A DNA stretch of 64,000 bases from Prauserella cavernicola (GTDB taxonomy: Bacteria > Actinomycetota > Actinomycetes > Mycobacteriales > Pseudonocardiaceae), in assembly GCF_016595675.1 (NCBI RefSeq), contig NZ_JAENJH010000010.1, forward strand, positions 145,673 through 209,672. The letters run 5' to 3'. The position numbers and the translations under genes are program-made. The notes below the pieces were generated by a model, which did not search any database, had not been told where the DNA came from, and was given only the letters and a program-made list of their open reading frames with translations. Below, one piece after another: positions 38,240 to 47,641 of the stretch (position 1 is the stretch's first letter; each line of letters starts with the position of its first letter).

Positions 38240-38939
38240 GCTGTCCGGTGTGTCCGTCCACTACGGACGAATCAAGGCGGTCTCGGACCTGGCGATCAGT
38301 GTCAACGAGGGCGAGATCGTCACGCTGATCGGCGCCAACGGGGCCGGGAAGTCCACGACGATGCGGGCGATCTCCGGGATCCGTCCCGTCTCGTCGGGCT
38401 CGATCACGTTCCAGGGCGAGGACATCACGCGGCTGCGGGCCGACCTGCGAGTGGTGCGCGGGATCTCGCAGGCGCCCGAGGGCCGGGGGATCTTCCCCGG
38501 CATGACGGTGCTCGAGAACCTCGACATGGGCGCCTACGCACGCAAGGAGCGCAAGAACCTGGCGGCGGAGATGGACCACGTCTTCACGCTGTTCCCGCGC
38601 CTCGCGGAACGGCGCGGCCAGATGGGCGGCACGCTGTCCGGCGGTGAGCAGCAGATGCTCGCCATCGGCAGGGCGCTGATGGCGAAGCCGAAGCTGCTGC
38701 TGCTCGACGAACCCTCGATGGGGCTCGCGCCGCAGTTCATCCAGCAGATCTTCCGGATCATCACCGAGATCAACCGCGAAGGCACCACCGTGCTGCTCGT
38801 CGAGCAGAACGCGCAGCAGGCGCTGTCGCGGGCGCACCGGGCCTACGTGCTGGAGACCGGGTCCATCACCAAGACGGGCACCGGCAAGGAACTGCTCGCC
38901 GACGACTCCATCAAGGAGGCCTACCTCGGCGTCGCCTGA
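38226..38939 (+). CDS. livF: Branched-chain amino-acid ABC transporter ATPase LivF
   Basis: This 237-residue ATPase has Walker A GANGAGKSTT, the LivF-typical GISQAPEGRGIFPGMTVLEN, signature LSGGEQQMLAIGRALMAKPK, Walker B LLLLDEPSMGLAP and EQNAQQALSRAHRAYVLETG. It forms the heterodimer with LivG. The gene is the last of the operon and its 3' end overlaps the convergent unknown gene by 19 bases. Confidence 0.95.
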   Translation: MTLLELSGVSVHYGRIKAVSDLAISVNEGEIVTLIGANGAGKSTTMRAISGIRPVSSGSITFQGEDITRLRADLRVVRGISQAPEGRGIFPGMTVLENLDMGAYARKERKNLAAEMDHVFTLFPRLAERRGQMGGTLSGGEQQMLAIGRALMAKPKLLLLDEPSMGLAPQFIQQIFRIITEINREGTTVLLVEQNAQQALSRAHRAYVLETGSITKTGTGKELLADDSIKEAYLGVA

Positions 38940-40573
38940 CCGGAGCCGGCCCGGCCGGCCGCCTTGTGCGCGGCCGCCCGGGCCCGCTTCGCGGTGGCCT
39001 TGTCGGGGTGGTGCGTGCCCAGCAGCGTGAGCACCTCGTGCGCGTCGGGGTGGTCGAGGCGCCACATGCGCTCGAACAGCGGCGCGTACTGCGGTGCGAA
39101 CGAGGCGTCGAGCAGCATCGGCAGATCGCCCTCGGCCACGCCGTGCACGGTGCCCGCGAGCTCGTCGACCACCAGCCACGCGGCGTCGTCCTCGGACGCG
39201 GCGAACTCGGGGTCCGGCCCGAGCAGCAGTTCCAGAGATGCCTTGGCGTGCCTGCTCAGCACGGGCACGTCGAGCGCGGCGCGCCACTGCGCCTCGGCCT
39301 CGGCGCCGATCCGTTCCCTGATCAGACCAGCGGCCACGGTCCGCTCGGCGGCTCCGCCCTCGGCGGCGACGGCGAGCAGTTCGGCCGCGGCGGCGTCGCC
39401 GGTGCGCCTGACGAGCCACACCTCGGCCTCGACCTCCAGCTCACCGTCCATTCCGGACAGCCCGACCTCGATCAGGTCGGCGGCGGTCATCTCGTCCTCC
39501 GGCGGCAGCACCGGCACGTCGACGCCGGACTCGACCAGTTCCTCGCGCATGGCGGCCACCGCCAGCGGCGTCGCGCGCACGATCCCCTCGGTCACCTCGA
39601 CGGCACCCAGCTCGGTGAGCCTGGCCAGCAGGACCTCGGCCGGGTCGCCGTGCACGCGCACCCACTCGTCCCACCGCTGCCTCGCCTCGTCGGCGACGAG
39701 CTCCTCTGTGGCCAGGTCGAAGATCATCTCGCTGATGGCGGGAGTGGGCAGGCCGCGGTGGCGCGACAGGAACAACGGCATGAACCACGCGCCCGCGCCC
39801 TCGAAGTCGAGCGCCTCCTCGCCTGCGAGGTCGGCGTCGGTGAGCAGGCTCCACGCGAGCGTTGCGGCGAAAGCCTGGTCCCACAGCTCCAGCACGTCCT
39901 CGTCGGCGCCGTCGGGGAAGTCCTGAACGGACTCGCCCACGAGCGTGCCGTCCTCGCCTGGCACGATGAAGCCGATGTCCTCGGCGATCAGGTAGAGCTG
40001 GACGATGTCCTCTTCGGACCGGCCCAGCTCGGCCGCCGCGGCGGCGCGGTCCTCGTCGTCGAGCCCCACGGACTCGACGGTGGCGCGCCCGTCGCCGCAC
40101 CACACGGCCAGCTCCCGCGCGCGCTCGAGCACGGCGATGCCGCGCGCGGTGGCGGCGAGCTCGTCGTCGGCGGGCAGGCGCAGCGGGCCGATGCGGTCGG
40201 GAAGCCCGTAGGCCTCCTTCAGGTTCACCTCGCCGTCGGACAGCTCCGGCTCGATCTCGTCGAGCTCGCCGCGCAGCGCGGCCACGGCGGCCTCGTCCAG
40301 GCGGCCGGTCTCGCCCGCGAAAGTGAGCAGGTGGTGCAGCGCCACGAGCGCGGCGGGCGCGTGCCCCGGCTCGACGGCCTCGGGATAGATGCCGAGCAGG
40401 AGCTCATCGAGCTGGCCCGGCTCCAGCTGGGCGAGATCGTGCACTCCGAGCTCGTCGGAGAGCAGCTGTAGTGCCAGCTCCGCGTCATCGAGATCGAGTG
40501 CGGGCACCCGGTCGGCCTTGTCCGCCCACGCGGTGAGTTCGCCGATCACGGCGCCGACGTTGTCCTGCTCCAT
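38921..40573 (-). CDS. Large acidic protein of unknown function
   Basis: This 550-residue protein is strongly acidic and helix-rich, with no signal peptide, membrane span or familiar catalytic motif. It contains repeated Glu/Asp/Leu-rich stretches (ALDLDDAELALQLLSDELGV, RLPADDELAATARGIAVLER, ADLIEVGLSGMDGELEVEAE). The basic tail (ATAKRARAAAHKAAGRAGSG) is the only positively charged part. Codon use is typical of the genome, so it is a real gene. It reads toward livF and overlaps its end by 19 bases. I do not recognise the family, and the repeated helical character could suit a protein-protein scaffold, but that is a guess. Confidence 0.75.
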   Translation of the reverse strand: MEQDNVGAVIGELTAWADKADRVPALDLDDAELALQLLSDELGVHDLAQLEPGQLDELLLGIYPEAVEPGHAPAALVALHHLLTFAGETGRLDEAAVAALRGELDEIEPELSDGEVNLKEAYGLPDRIGPLRLPADDELAATARGIAVLERARELAVWCGDGRATVESVGLDDEDRAAAAAELGRSEEDIVQLYLIAEDIGFIVPGEDGTLVGESVQDFPDGADEDVLELWDQAFAATLAWSLLTDADLAGEEALDFEGAGAWFMPLFLSRHRGLPTPAISEMIFDLATEELVADEARQRWDEWVRVHGDPAEVLLARLTELGAVEVTEGIVRATPLAVAAMREELVESGVDVPVLPPEDEMTAADLIEVGLSGMDGELEVEAEVWLVRRTGDAAAAELLAVAAEGGAAERTVAAGLIRERIGAEAEAQWRAALDVPVLSRHAKASLELLLGPDPEFAASEDDAAWLVVDELAGTVHGVAEGDLPMLLDASFAPQYAPLFERMWRLDHPDAHEVLTLLGTHHPDKATAKRARAAAHKAAGRAGSGQATPR

Positions 40574-40603
40574 CAGGCCAGGCTATCGGTCGGCGCCACC
40601 GGT

Positions 40604-41047
40604 TCAGGAGCCCGGAGGCCGGTCCCTGACGATGCAGGTCAGCCGGGCGGTGCAGGTGCGCTTGCCCGATTCGTCGGTGATCGTGATCTCGGCGGTGCTG
40701 GTGCCGCGGCCGACGTGCAGCGGCACGGCCACGCCCGTCACCAGACCCTGCAGCGCCGCCCGGTGGTGCGTGCACGAGAGCTCGAGACCCATCGCCACGC
40801 GGCCCGCTCCCGCGTTGAGCGCCGCCACGGTGGAGCCCAGCGCCTCGGCGAGCACCGCGTTGGCGCCGCCGTGCAGCAGACCGTAGGGCTGCAGGTTGCC
40901 CGCGACGGGCATGGTGCCGACGACGCGCTCGGGGTTCAGCTCGGTGAACCGGAGGCCGACCTTGTCGTTGAGTTGCTGCTCCGCGATCTCGGGGCTGATG
41001 CCCGCGAGCTGCTCGCGGATCTCCTCTTCCGACACGTGTTCGGTCAC
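40604..41047 (-). CDS. Hotdog-fold acyl-CoA thioesterase (PaaI-like)
   Basis: This 147-residue hotdog thioesterase has GLRFTELNPERVVGTMPVAG, the catalytic region LQPYGLLHGGANAVLAEALG (HGG motif), and VAMGLELSCTHHRAALQGLV. It would hydrolyse aromatic or hydroxylated acyl-CoA esters. It is divergent from polA with a 62-base gap. The next minus-strand gene starts 30 bases upstream of its... stop side, i.e. the 550-residue protein begins just past this gene's end, so the two may share a transcript. Confidence 0.9.
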   Translation of the reverse strand: MTEHVSEEEIREQLAGISPEIAEQQLNDKVGLRFTELNPERVVGTMPVAGNLQPYGLLHGGANAVLAEALGSTVAALNAGAGRVAMGLELSCTHHRAALQGLVTGVAVPLHVGRGTSTAEITITDESGKRTCTARLTCIVRDRPPGS

Positions 41048-41109
41048 TCAGCGCTCCTAGGTCGACACGACAGGCAGGACTGTCAGGGCCTCACCCTAGA
41101 CTCACGGGC

Positions 41110-43830
41110 GTGAGCCCGAACGCAAACACCTCAGTAGCGAATGACACACCCCGGCTGTTGCTCATCGACGGTCACTCGATGGCGTACCGCGCGTTCTTCG
41201 CCGTGCCGGCCGACCGGTTCCGCACGTCCACCGGTCAGGTGACCAACGCGGTGTTCGGGTTCACCTCGATGCTCATCAACCTGCTGCGCGACGAGGCGCC
41301 CACCCACCTCGCGGTGGCGTTCGACGTGTCCCGCCAGACCTTCCGCTCGGAGACCTTCGCCGAGTACAAGGCCAACCGGCAGAGCACGCCCGACGACTTC
41401 AAGGGCCAGGTCGAGCTCATCAAGGAGATCCTGGCCGCGCTCTCCATCCCGGTGCTGGAGAAGCAGGGCTTCGAGGCCGACGACATCATCGCCACGCTCA
41501 CCACCCAGGCGGCGGCCGACGACTTCGAGGTCCTCATCTGTACGGGCGACCGCGACGCGCTGCAGCTCGTCACCGACGCGGTGACGGTGCTCTACCCGCG
41601 CAAGGGCGTGTCCGACCTGGTGCGGTTCGACCCGGGTGCCGTCGAGGAGAAGTACAGCCTCTCGCCGACCCAGTACCCCGACTTCGCGGCGCTGCGCGGC
41701 GACCCGTCCGACAACCTGCCCGGCATCCCAGGTGTGGGGGAGAAGACCGCCGCCAAGTGGATCAAGCAGTTCGGCTCGCTCGGCGACCTCGTCGACCGCA
41801 TCGACGAGGTGAAGGGCAAAGTCGGCGACGCGCTGCGCGCACACGTCGACGCCGTGCTGCTCAACCGCCAGCTCACCGAGCTGGTGCGCGACGTGCCGCT
41901 GGAGGCCGCTCCCTCGGGCCTCGAGGTGCAGCAGTGGGACCGCGACGCCGTGCACCGGCTCTTCGACGAGCTCGAGTTCCGCGTGCTGCGCGACCGGCTG
42001 TTCGCCTCGCTGTCCAGCGCGGAGCCGGAGGCCGACGAGGGTTTCGAGATCCACGGCGGCGCGCTCGAACCCGGCGCGCTCGGCGACTGGCTCGCCGAGC
42101 ACACGGCCGGTGACGGCGCCACCGGCATCGCGTTCCGCACCACGGGCGCGTCGGTGTCGGCCGACGTGCAGTCGGTCGCGCTGGCCGGTGCCGACGGCGA
42201 GGGCGCCTACCTCGACGTGTCCACGCTGGACGAGGCCGACGAGAAGGTCCTCACCGCGTGGCTCGCCGACCCGGCGGCCCGCAAGGTCGGCCACGCGCTG
42301 AAGATCCCACTGCACGCCGCGCTGGCCAGGGGCTGGAAGCTCGCGGGCCTGACGATGGACACCGAGCTGGCCGCCTACCTCGTGCGGCCGGGCCAGCGTT
42401 CCTTCGAGCTCGACGACCTCGTGCTGCGCTACCTGCACCGCGAGCTGCGTTCCGAGAGCTCCGGTGACGACGGGCAGCTGTCGCTGCTCGACACGGCGTC
42501 CGACCCCGACGGCGACGCCAAGATCGTGCACGGCGAGCTGGTGCGCGCCCGCGCGGTGGCCGAGCTGGCGGGCGCGCTCGCCGACGAGCTCACCGAGATC
42601 GGTGGCGCGACGCTGCTCGCCGAGATCGAGCTGCCGCTGCTCGGCGTGATCACCGAGCTGGAGGCCGCTGGCATCGCCGTGGACCTCGAGCAGCTGACCA
42701 CGCTGGAGGCGCACTACGCGAGCCGCGTGAAGCAGGCCACCGAGGAGGCCTACGCCGTCATCGGCAAGCAGATCAACCTCGGCTCGCCCAAGCAGCTGCA
42801 GGTGGTGCTCTTCGACGAGCTGGGCATGCCGAAGACCAAGCGCACCAAGACCGGCTACACCACCGATGCCGACGCGTTGCAGACGCTGTTCGAGAAGACC
42901 GAGCACCCGTTCCTGCAGCACCTGCTGGAGCACCGCGACGCGACCAGGTTGCGCACCACGGTCGAGGGGCTCATCAAGTCGGTCGCCGACGACGGCCGCA
43001 TCCACACCACGCTGCACCAGACCATCGCGGCGACCGGTCGGCTGTCCTCAGTGGACCCGAACCTGCAGAACATTCCGATCAGGACGGACGAGGGCCGCCG
43101 GATTCGCGAGGCGTTCGTCGTCGGCGGCGGCTACGTGCAGCTGATGACCGCCGACTACAGCCAGATCGAGATGCGGATCATGGCTCACCTGTCGGCCGAC
43201 ACCGAGCTGATCGAGGCGTTCCAGTCCGGGTTCGACTTCCACGCCGCCACCGCCGCGCGCGTGTTCGCCGTCGAGCCCGCCGAGGTCACCGGCGCCCAGC
43301 GCGCCAAGATCAAGGCGATGAACTACGGGCTGGCGTACGGCCTGTCGGCCTACGGGCTCTCGCAGCAGCTCCGGATCTCCACCGAGGAGGCCCGCACGCT
43401 GATGGACGACTACTTCGCCCGGTTCGGCGGCGTCCGCGACTACCTCCACACGGTGGTCGACAAGGCGGCGAAGGTCGGTTACACGGAGACGATCTTCGGT
43501 CGTCGCCGGTACCTGCCCGACCTCACGAGCGACAACCGGCAGCGTCGCGAGATGGCCGAGCGGATGGCGCTCAACGCCCCGATCCAGGGCAGCGCGGCCG
43601 ACATCATCAAGGTGGCCATGCTGGGCGTGCACCGCGCGCTGGAGAACTCGGAGCTGCGCAGCCGGGTGCTGCTGCAGGTGCACGACGAACTCGTCATGGA
43701 GGTCGCCGAGGGCGAGCACGCCGACGTGGAGGCGTTGGTGCGCAAGGAGATGGGGGCCGCTTACGAGCTCGCCGTCCCGTTGGAGGTGTCCGTCGGATTC
43801 GGCCAGTCGTGGAACGACGCGGCGCACTGA
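41110..43830 (+). CDS. polA: DNA polymerase I
   Basis: This 906-residue enzyme fills gaps in repair and removes Okazaki primers. The N-terminal 5'-3' exonuclease domain (residues 10-300) shows LLLIDGHSMAYRAFFAVP, AVAFDVSRQTFRSE, GFEADDIIATL and the helix-hairpin GIPGVGEKTAAKWI. The central domain (about 310-500) lacks the DEDD residues of a proofreading nuclease, as usual in actinobacteria. The polymerase domain carries motif A DYSQIEMRIMAHLS, motif B RAKIKAMNYGLAYGLSAYGL and motif C QVHDELVMEV. The GTG at 41110 fits the conserved N-terminus. Confidence 0.97.
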   Translation: MSPNANTSVANDTPRLLLIDGHSMAYRAFFAVPADRFRTSTGQVTNAVFGFTSMLINLLRDEAPTHLAVAFDVSRQTFRSETFAEYKANRQSTPDDFKGQVELIKEILAALSIPVLEKQGFEADDIIATLTTQAAADDFEVLICTGDRDALQLVTDAVTVLYPRKGVSDLVRFDPGAVEEKYSLSPTQYPDFAALRGDPSDNLPGIPGVGEKTAAKWIKQFGSLGDLVDRIDEVKGKVGDALRAHVDAVLLNRQLTELVRDVPLEAAPSGLEVQQWDRDAVHRLFDELEFRVLRDRLFASLSSAEPEADEGFEIHGGALEPGALGDWLAEHTAGDGATGIAFRTTGASVSADVQSVALAGADGEGAYLDVSTLDEADEKVLTAWLADPAARKVGHALKIPLHAALARGWKLAGLTMDTELAAYLVRPGQRSFELDDLVLRYLHRELRSESSGDDGQLSLLDTASDPDGDAKIVHGELVRARAVAELAGALADELTEIGGATLLAEIELPLLGVITELEAAGIAVDLEQLTTLEAHYASRVKQATEEAYAVIGKQINLGSPKQLQVVLFDELGMPKTKRTKTGYTTDADALQTLFEKTEHPFLQHLLEHRDATRLRTTVEGLIKSVADDGRIHTTLHQTIAATGRLSSVDPNLQNIPIRTDEGRRIREAFVVGGGYVQLMTADYSQIEMRIMAHLSADTELIEAFQSGFDFHAATAARVFAVEPAEVTGAQRAKIKAMNYGLAYGLSAYGLSQQLRISTEEARTLMDDYFARFGGVRDYLHTVVDKAAKVGYTETIFGRRRYLPDLTSDNRQRREMAERMALNAPIQGSAADIIKVAMLGVHRALENSELRSRVLLQVHDELVMEVAEGEHADVEALVRKEMGAAYELAVPLEVSVGFGQSWNDAAH

Positions 43831-43854
43831 ACGCCGGGGACCAGGCGCCCGATT

Positions 43855-43880
43855 CCACCTGAAAGCCCGCTTTCCGGTGG
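43855..43880 (+). terminator. Hairpin after polA
   Basis: CCACC-T-GAAAG pairs with CTTTC-C-GGTGG across a CCCG loop, with one mismatch. It lies 25 bases past the polA stop and has no T run. It is a plausible weak terminator. Confidence 0.5.
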
Positions 43881-43915
43881 GATGATCACAGCGAAAAACG
43901 GGTACGTTCACACCT

Positions 43916-44506
43916 ATGACGGCCCGCAACGCGCTCGTTCTCGCCGGAACCGGGATGCTCAGCGTCGTGGCGAGTGACCTCGCCGCCGATGGGTGGCGGG
44001 TGGTCTCGCCCAGCAGGCGCTACAGCCCGTTGCCGGTGACCGACGAGTCCGTCACCCACCGGCCGCGGTGGTCGCGCAGCTACCGTCGGCACCGGTTCGG
44101 GCAGGGGCAGGCCATCTGGGTGGAGGCCCACTGGGACCGGCCGAAGGAGCTGGCCCGCAAGGTGGAGAACGTGCTCACCGCGCCGGCGGAGCTGCTCGTC
44201 GTCTGGGTCCACGAGTCGTTCCGGCGCTCCGTGCTCGGCGTGGTGGAGCCGTTGCTGTCGCCGACGGCTCCGGTGGTCGAGGTGCGTTCGCTCGCCGACC
44301 TCACGGTGCCTCCGGACGAACCGGAACCGTTGCTGTTCGGTCACCCCACGCAGCAGGTGTTGCTCGGCGCGGTGTCGGACCTGGCGCGGCCGCTGGGCCA
44401 GGACGAGATCGGCGAGGGCGTGCTCGAGGCCGTCGAGCGCGCACTGGAGGGAAAGCCGACCTCACTGCACCAGATCGGGGAGCGCAGGCCCGTCGTCGGT
44501 CACTGA
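43916..44506 (+). CDS. Rossmann-type small protein of unknown function
   Basis: This 196-residue protein starts with a nucleotide-binding-like strand-loop (ARNALVLAGTGMLSVVASDL, then ADGWRVVSPSRR) that resembles a short-chain dehydrogenase start. A second half has alternating strands and helices (AELLVVWVHESFRRSVLGVV, EPEPLLFGHPTQQVLLGAVS). It lacks the catalytic YxxxK of dehydrogenases. The ATG at 43916 follows TACGTT by seven bases, so the transcript may be leaderless. Its 3' end overlaps the convergent TetR gene by seven bases. Confidence 0.7.
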   Translation: MTARNALVLAGTGMLSVVASDLAADGWRVVSPSRRYSPLPVTDESVTHRPRWSRSYRRHRFGQGQAIWVEAHWDRPKELARKVENVLTAPAELLVVWVHESFRRSVLGVVEPLLSPTAPVVEVRSLADLTVPPDEPEPLLFGHPTQQVLLGAVSDLARPLGQDEIGEGVLEAVERALEGKPTSLHQIGERRPVVGH

Positions 44507-45078
44507 GCGCGGGCCGAGAGCAGCGTCATCACCGAGTCGCGCACTTCTTCGCGGCTGCGGCCCGGTTCGAACACGAGCCAGTCCAGCGCCACCACCAGCA
44601 GCGTGCCGAACAGTGCCGCCGCGGCGGTGCGCAGTGGCACGCCCTGCGGGAACCGCCCCGCTTCGGCGACCCGGCGCAGCTGCTCCTCCAGCACCGACAC
44701 GATGTTCTCGCGCAGTGGCAGCAGTGTGGCGTGCCACTGGCCGGGGCCCCGCCACAGCTCGCTGACCAGGATCTGCGAGAAGCCCGGGTACTCGCTGATG
44801 AACTCCAGTGCCTCGTCGACCAGCACCTCGAGCCCGGTCACCGGGTCGTCCTCGGCGGCGCCGGCCCGCAGGCGCTGTGACAGCAGGTCGATGCCGTAGC
44901 GCAGCAGCGCCTCGACGAGCCCGTCCTTGCTGCCGAAGTTGTAGTAGACGGTGCCTTTGGCGACCCCCGCCTCGGCGGCGATCTCGTCCATCGTCACCGC
45001 CGCGAGGCCGCGGCTGCGCGCGAGCCGCATGGTGGCCTCGAACAGCTTGCGGCGAGTGGCCTCCGCGCGCGGGCTCAC
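44500..45078 (-). CDS. TetR-family regulator of the YhgE/Pip operon
   Basis: This 192-residue regulator has a standard N-terminal HTH (RRKLFEATMRLARSRGLAAV, TMDEIAAEAGVAKGTVYYNF, GSKDGLVEALL) and a helical C-terminal effector domain. The GTG at 45078 shares bases with the stop of the YhgE/Pip gene (GTGA). It is the third gene of an operon starting at 47632, in front of which lies a 26-base palindrome. It probably represses its own operon and is released when the exported compound accumulates. Confidence 0.92.
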   Translation of the reverse strand: MSPRAEATRRKLFEATMRLARSRGLAAVTMDEIAAEAGVAKGTVYYNFGSKDGLVEALLRYGIDLLSQRLRAGAAEDDPVTGLEVLVDEALEFISEYPGFSQILVSELWRGPGQWHATLLPLRENIVSVLEEQLRRVAEAGRFPQGVPLRTAAAALFGTLLVVALDWLVFEPGRSREEVRDSVMTLLSARAQ

Positions 45079-46970
45079 AGCGCCAGCTCCGGTCTCAGCT
45101 GCCGCACCGTCCACACGCGACGCTTCTGGGCCGCGAACACCGACAGTGCCAGTGCGACGCCGAGCCAGGCCAGCAGCACCAGGACGTCCGGCAGGATCTG
45201 TGCGGGTGCCCCGGTGTAGAGCAGGTGCCGCAGCCCGTCGATGACGTAGCCCATCGGCAGCACCACGTGCAGCGGGTACAGCGGGTCGGGGATCGTCTGC
45301 CAGGGGAACGTGCCGCCCGCGCTCACCAGCTGCAGCACCAGCAGGACGAGCCCGAGGAACTTGCCCACAGCGCCGAAGAGCGCGTTGAGCCCGTGCAGGA
45401 TCGCGGTGAACGTCAGTGAGGCCAGCAGCGTGAAGCCGATCGCCGCCACCGGTTTGGCGACGTCGATGCCCACGAGCCACGTCACCGCGCCGAAGAGCAC
45501 CAGCACCTGCGCGATGCCGAGCACCGCCGCTGGCAGCCAGCCGCCCAGCGCCACCCGCAGCGGAGAGGCCCCCGCGGTGAGTGCCCGCGTCGACAGCGGC
45601 CGCAGCAGCAGGAAGAGCACGAACGCGCCGATCCACGTCGCGAGCGCGATGAAGAACGGGGCGAGCCCGGCTCCGTACGTGTCCGCCGAGGCCACGCCGA
45701 CCGACTTGATCGCCACCGGGTCGGAGATCGTGCTGGCCGTGGCCTGCTGCGTGTCCTCGTCGGCGTTCGGGATCTGCTGCAGGCCCTCGTTCAGCCCGTC
45801 CCGTAGCTCGCCGGCGCCGTTGGCGAGGTCGCGGGTGCCGGACAACGCGGTGGCCTCGCCCTCGGTGAGGCTCGCCGCTCCGCCCGCGAGCTGGTTGGCG
45901 CCGTCGGACGCATCGGCGATGCCGTTCGTCAGCTCCGGCGCGGCCGCCGCGAGCTGCTCGGCACCGGTGGCGACCTGCCTCGACCCGTCGGCGAGTGTGT
46001 TCAGCTGACCGGCCGCCTGCTGGATCTGGCCGTTGGCGTCGGCGAGTGGCGCGCGCAGCTCGCCGACCACGCCGAGTGCGTGCTGCACCTCCTCCTCCGC
46101 CAGCCCGCCGTCGCGCAGCCGCTGCGCGAGCTGCCCGGTGGCGCCGTCGAGCTCGCTCGACAGCTGGGCCGAGCGCTCCGCGAGCGCCGAGCCGATCGTG
46201 GCGATCTGCGTGTTGCCCGTAGCGACCTGGCCGGCTCCGTCGGCGAGCTTGCGGGTCTGCTCGGGCAGCGACTCGGTGCTGCCACGCAGCGTGGTGAGCC
46301 CGGTCGCGAGCTGGGTGCTCCCACCGGCGAGCCGCTGGGCGCCGTCGGCGAGTTCCTGCTGGCCGTCGCGCAGCCGCCCGGCTCCGTCGGCGAGCTGGGA
46401 AGCTCCGTTCGCCGCCTCCTGCGTCCTGCCGTGGATGGTCGAGAAGCCCACCAGGAACTGGTTCGCGGCCTCTTCTCCGACCTGTTTCGCGATCGTGTCG
46501 CGAATCTGCTCGGCGACCTGCGTGGCGATCGTGTGCGACAGGTAGTTGTTGGCGTCGTTGGTGGTGAGCGTGATGGCGGCCTGGCGGGGATCGAGCTCGC
46601 CGCTGGAGACCAGCGCCGACGAGAAGCCCTCCGGGATCGTGATCGTGAACGAGTAGTCGTCGTCGCGCACGCCCTCGTCGGCCCGGTCGGCCGAGACCTC
46701 GTGCCACTGGAAACTGCCCGACGACACCAGTTCGTCGCTCACCTGCTTGCCGAGCTCGCGCTGCTGGCCCTCGCCGTCCTGCGCGCCGCTGTCGGCGTTG
46801 ACGATCGCGGCCGGCAGTTTGTCGAGCCTGCCGTAGGGGTCGTAGTTGGCGTAGAGGTAGAGCGAGGCGTAGAGCAGCGGGACGAGCACGAGCGCGGCCA
46901 CCGCGAGCTTCGGCAGCGTGCCGCTGGTCAGCCTGCGCAGCTCGCCGGTGGCGATCCGCAGAGGGCTCAC
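45075..46970 (-). CDS. YhgE/Pip-family ABC-2-type membrane exporter
   Basis: This 631-residue protein has one N-terminal membrane helix (LPKLAVAALVLVPLLYASLY), a large external region of about 370 residues, and five C-terminal helices like ABC-2 permeases. The external region starts with PAAIVNADSGAQDG. It is then dominated by heptad-like repeats such as GASQLADGAGRLRDGQQELA and LADGAQRLAGGSTQLATGLT, the coiled-coil hallmark of YhgE/Pip proteins. The GTG at 46970 overlaps the ATPase stop by four bases. Members are linked to export of bulky or peptide-like compounds. The ATPase partner next door is degenerate. Confidence 0.9.
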   Translation of the reverse strand: MSPLRIATGELRRLTSGTLPKLAVAALVLVPLLYASLYLYANYDPYGRLDKLPAAIVNADSGAQDGEGQQRELGKQVSDELVSSGSFQWHEVSADRADEGVRDDDYSFTITIPEGFSSALVSSGELDPRQAAITLTTNDANNYLSHTIATQVAEQIRDTIAKQVGEEAANQFLVGFSTIHGRTQEAANGASQLADGAGRLRDGQQELADGAQRLAGGSTQLATGLTTLRGSTESLPEQTRKLADGAGQVATGNTQIATIGSALAERSAQLSSELDGATGQLAQRLRDGGLAEEEVQHALGVVGELRAPLADANGQIQQAAGQLNTLADGSRQVATGAEQLAAAAPELTNGIADASDGANQLAGGAASLTEGEATALSGTRDLANGAGELRDGLNEGLQQIPNADEDTQQATASTISDPVAIKSVGVASADTYGAGLAPFFIALATWIGAFVLFLLLRPLSTRALTAGASPLRVALGGWLPAAVLGIAQVLVLFGAVTWLVGIDVAKPVAAIGFTLLASLTFTAILHGLNALFGAVGKFLGLVLLVLQLVSAGGTFPWQTIPDPLYPLHVVLPMGYVIDGLRHLLYTGAPAQILPDVLVLLAWLGVALALSVFAAQKRRVWTVRQLRPELAL

Positions 46971-47632
46971 GGGATCATCTCCTCCTGCTCGAGGCGGCAG
47001 CGTTGCGGTTCGGGTTGGTCGAGCGCTCCGACGAGTGCGGGTGGTCTCAGCAGCGCTGCCACCGGCACGGTCGCGGTCAGCACCACGACGGCAAGTCCGC
47101 GTTCGGCGTGTTCGTGGGCGAGCATCGACCAGGAGTCGACGTCGCTGGTGTGGCGGTCGGGGCGGTCGAGGACGAGCAGGCCGATGCCCGGTCTGCTCGC
47201 GGCGAGCGCGGTGAGCAACCGGGTGCGGGTCTCGGCGGTCAGGTTCTCGAACCGGGTGCGCGCGTAGGCGGCGCTGTCGTGGCGTTCCAGCCAGCGCGTC
47301 ACCTCGGCCTGGTTCGCAGGGAGCCCGGCCAGCGCCAGTTCCTCGCCCACGACGACCCGCAGCGGCAGCGCCTCGTCGGGTTCGCTCACGCCGGGGGAGT
47401 CCACCACGGCGACGAGCTCACGCAACCGGGCCGCGTTCGCGGCGCCGTCGACGGTGACCGTGCCGGTCGAGGGCCGGAGCCTGCCCGCCAGCGCGAGCCC
47501 GAACGCCGTGAGCCCGGTGCCGGGGTCGCCGTGGAGCAGTGCGAGCTCGCCGCTCGCGACCCGGAGCGAGGTCTCCGGCACGAGTGTGCCGTGCGGGCCT
47601 TCGACGGACACCCGATCGGCGAGCACCTGCAT
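46967..47632 (-). CDS. ABC-ATPase-like protein lacking catalytic residues
   Basis: This 221-residue protein has the length and order of an ABC ATPase: a beta-rich start, a P-loop position, a helical region, and a Walker B strand. The P-loop reads GDPGTGLTAF (35-44) with leucine in place of the invariant lysine. The signature is NLTAETRTR instead of LSGGQ, and Walker B is LLVLDRPDR without the catalytic glutamate. ATP hydrolysis is therefore unlikely. It is the first gene of the YhgE operon, with AAGGAGG before its ATG, and the operator palindrome overlaps the ribosome binding site. Confidence 0.85.
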   Translation of the reverse strand: MQVLADRVSVEGPHGTLVPETSLRVASGELALLHGDPGTGLTAFGLALAGRLRPSTGTVTVDGAANAARLRELVAVVDSPGVSEPDEALPLRVVVGEELALAGLPANQAEVTRWLERHDSAAYARTRFENLTAETRTRLLTALAASRPGIGLLVLDRPDRHTSDVDSWSMLAHEHAERGLAVVVLTATVPVAALLRPPALVGALDQPEPQRCRLEQEEMIP

Positions 47633-47641
47633 GACGCCTCC

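Noticed and set aside
41131..43017. 628-residue minus-strand frame across polA
   Set aside because: It is fully antisense to polA, with repetitive Val/Glu/Gln/Arg composition and no domain pattern.
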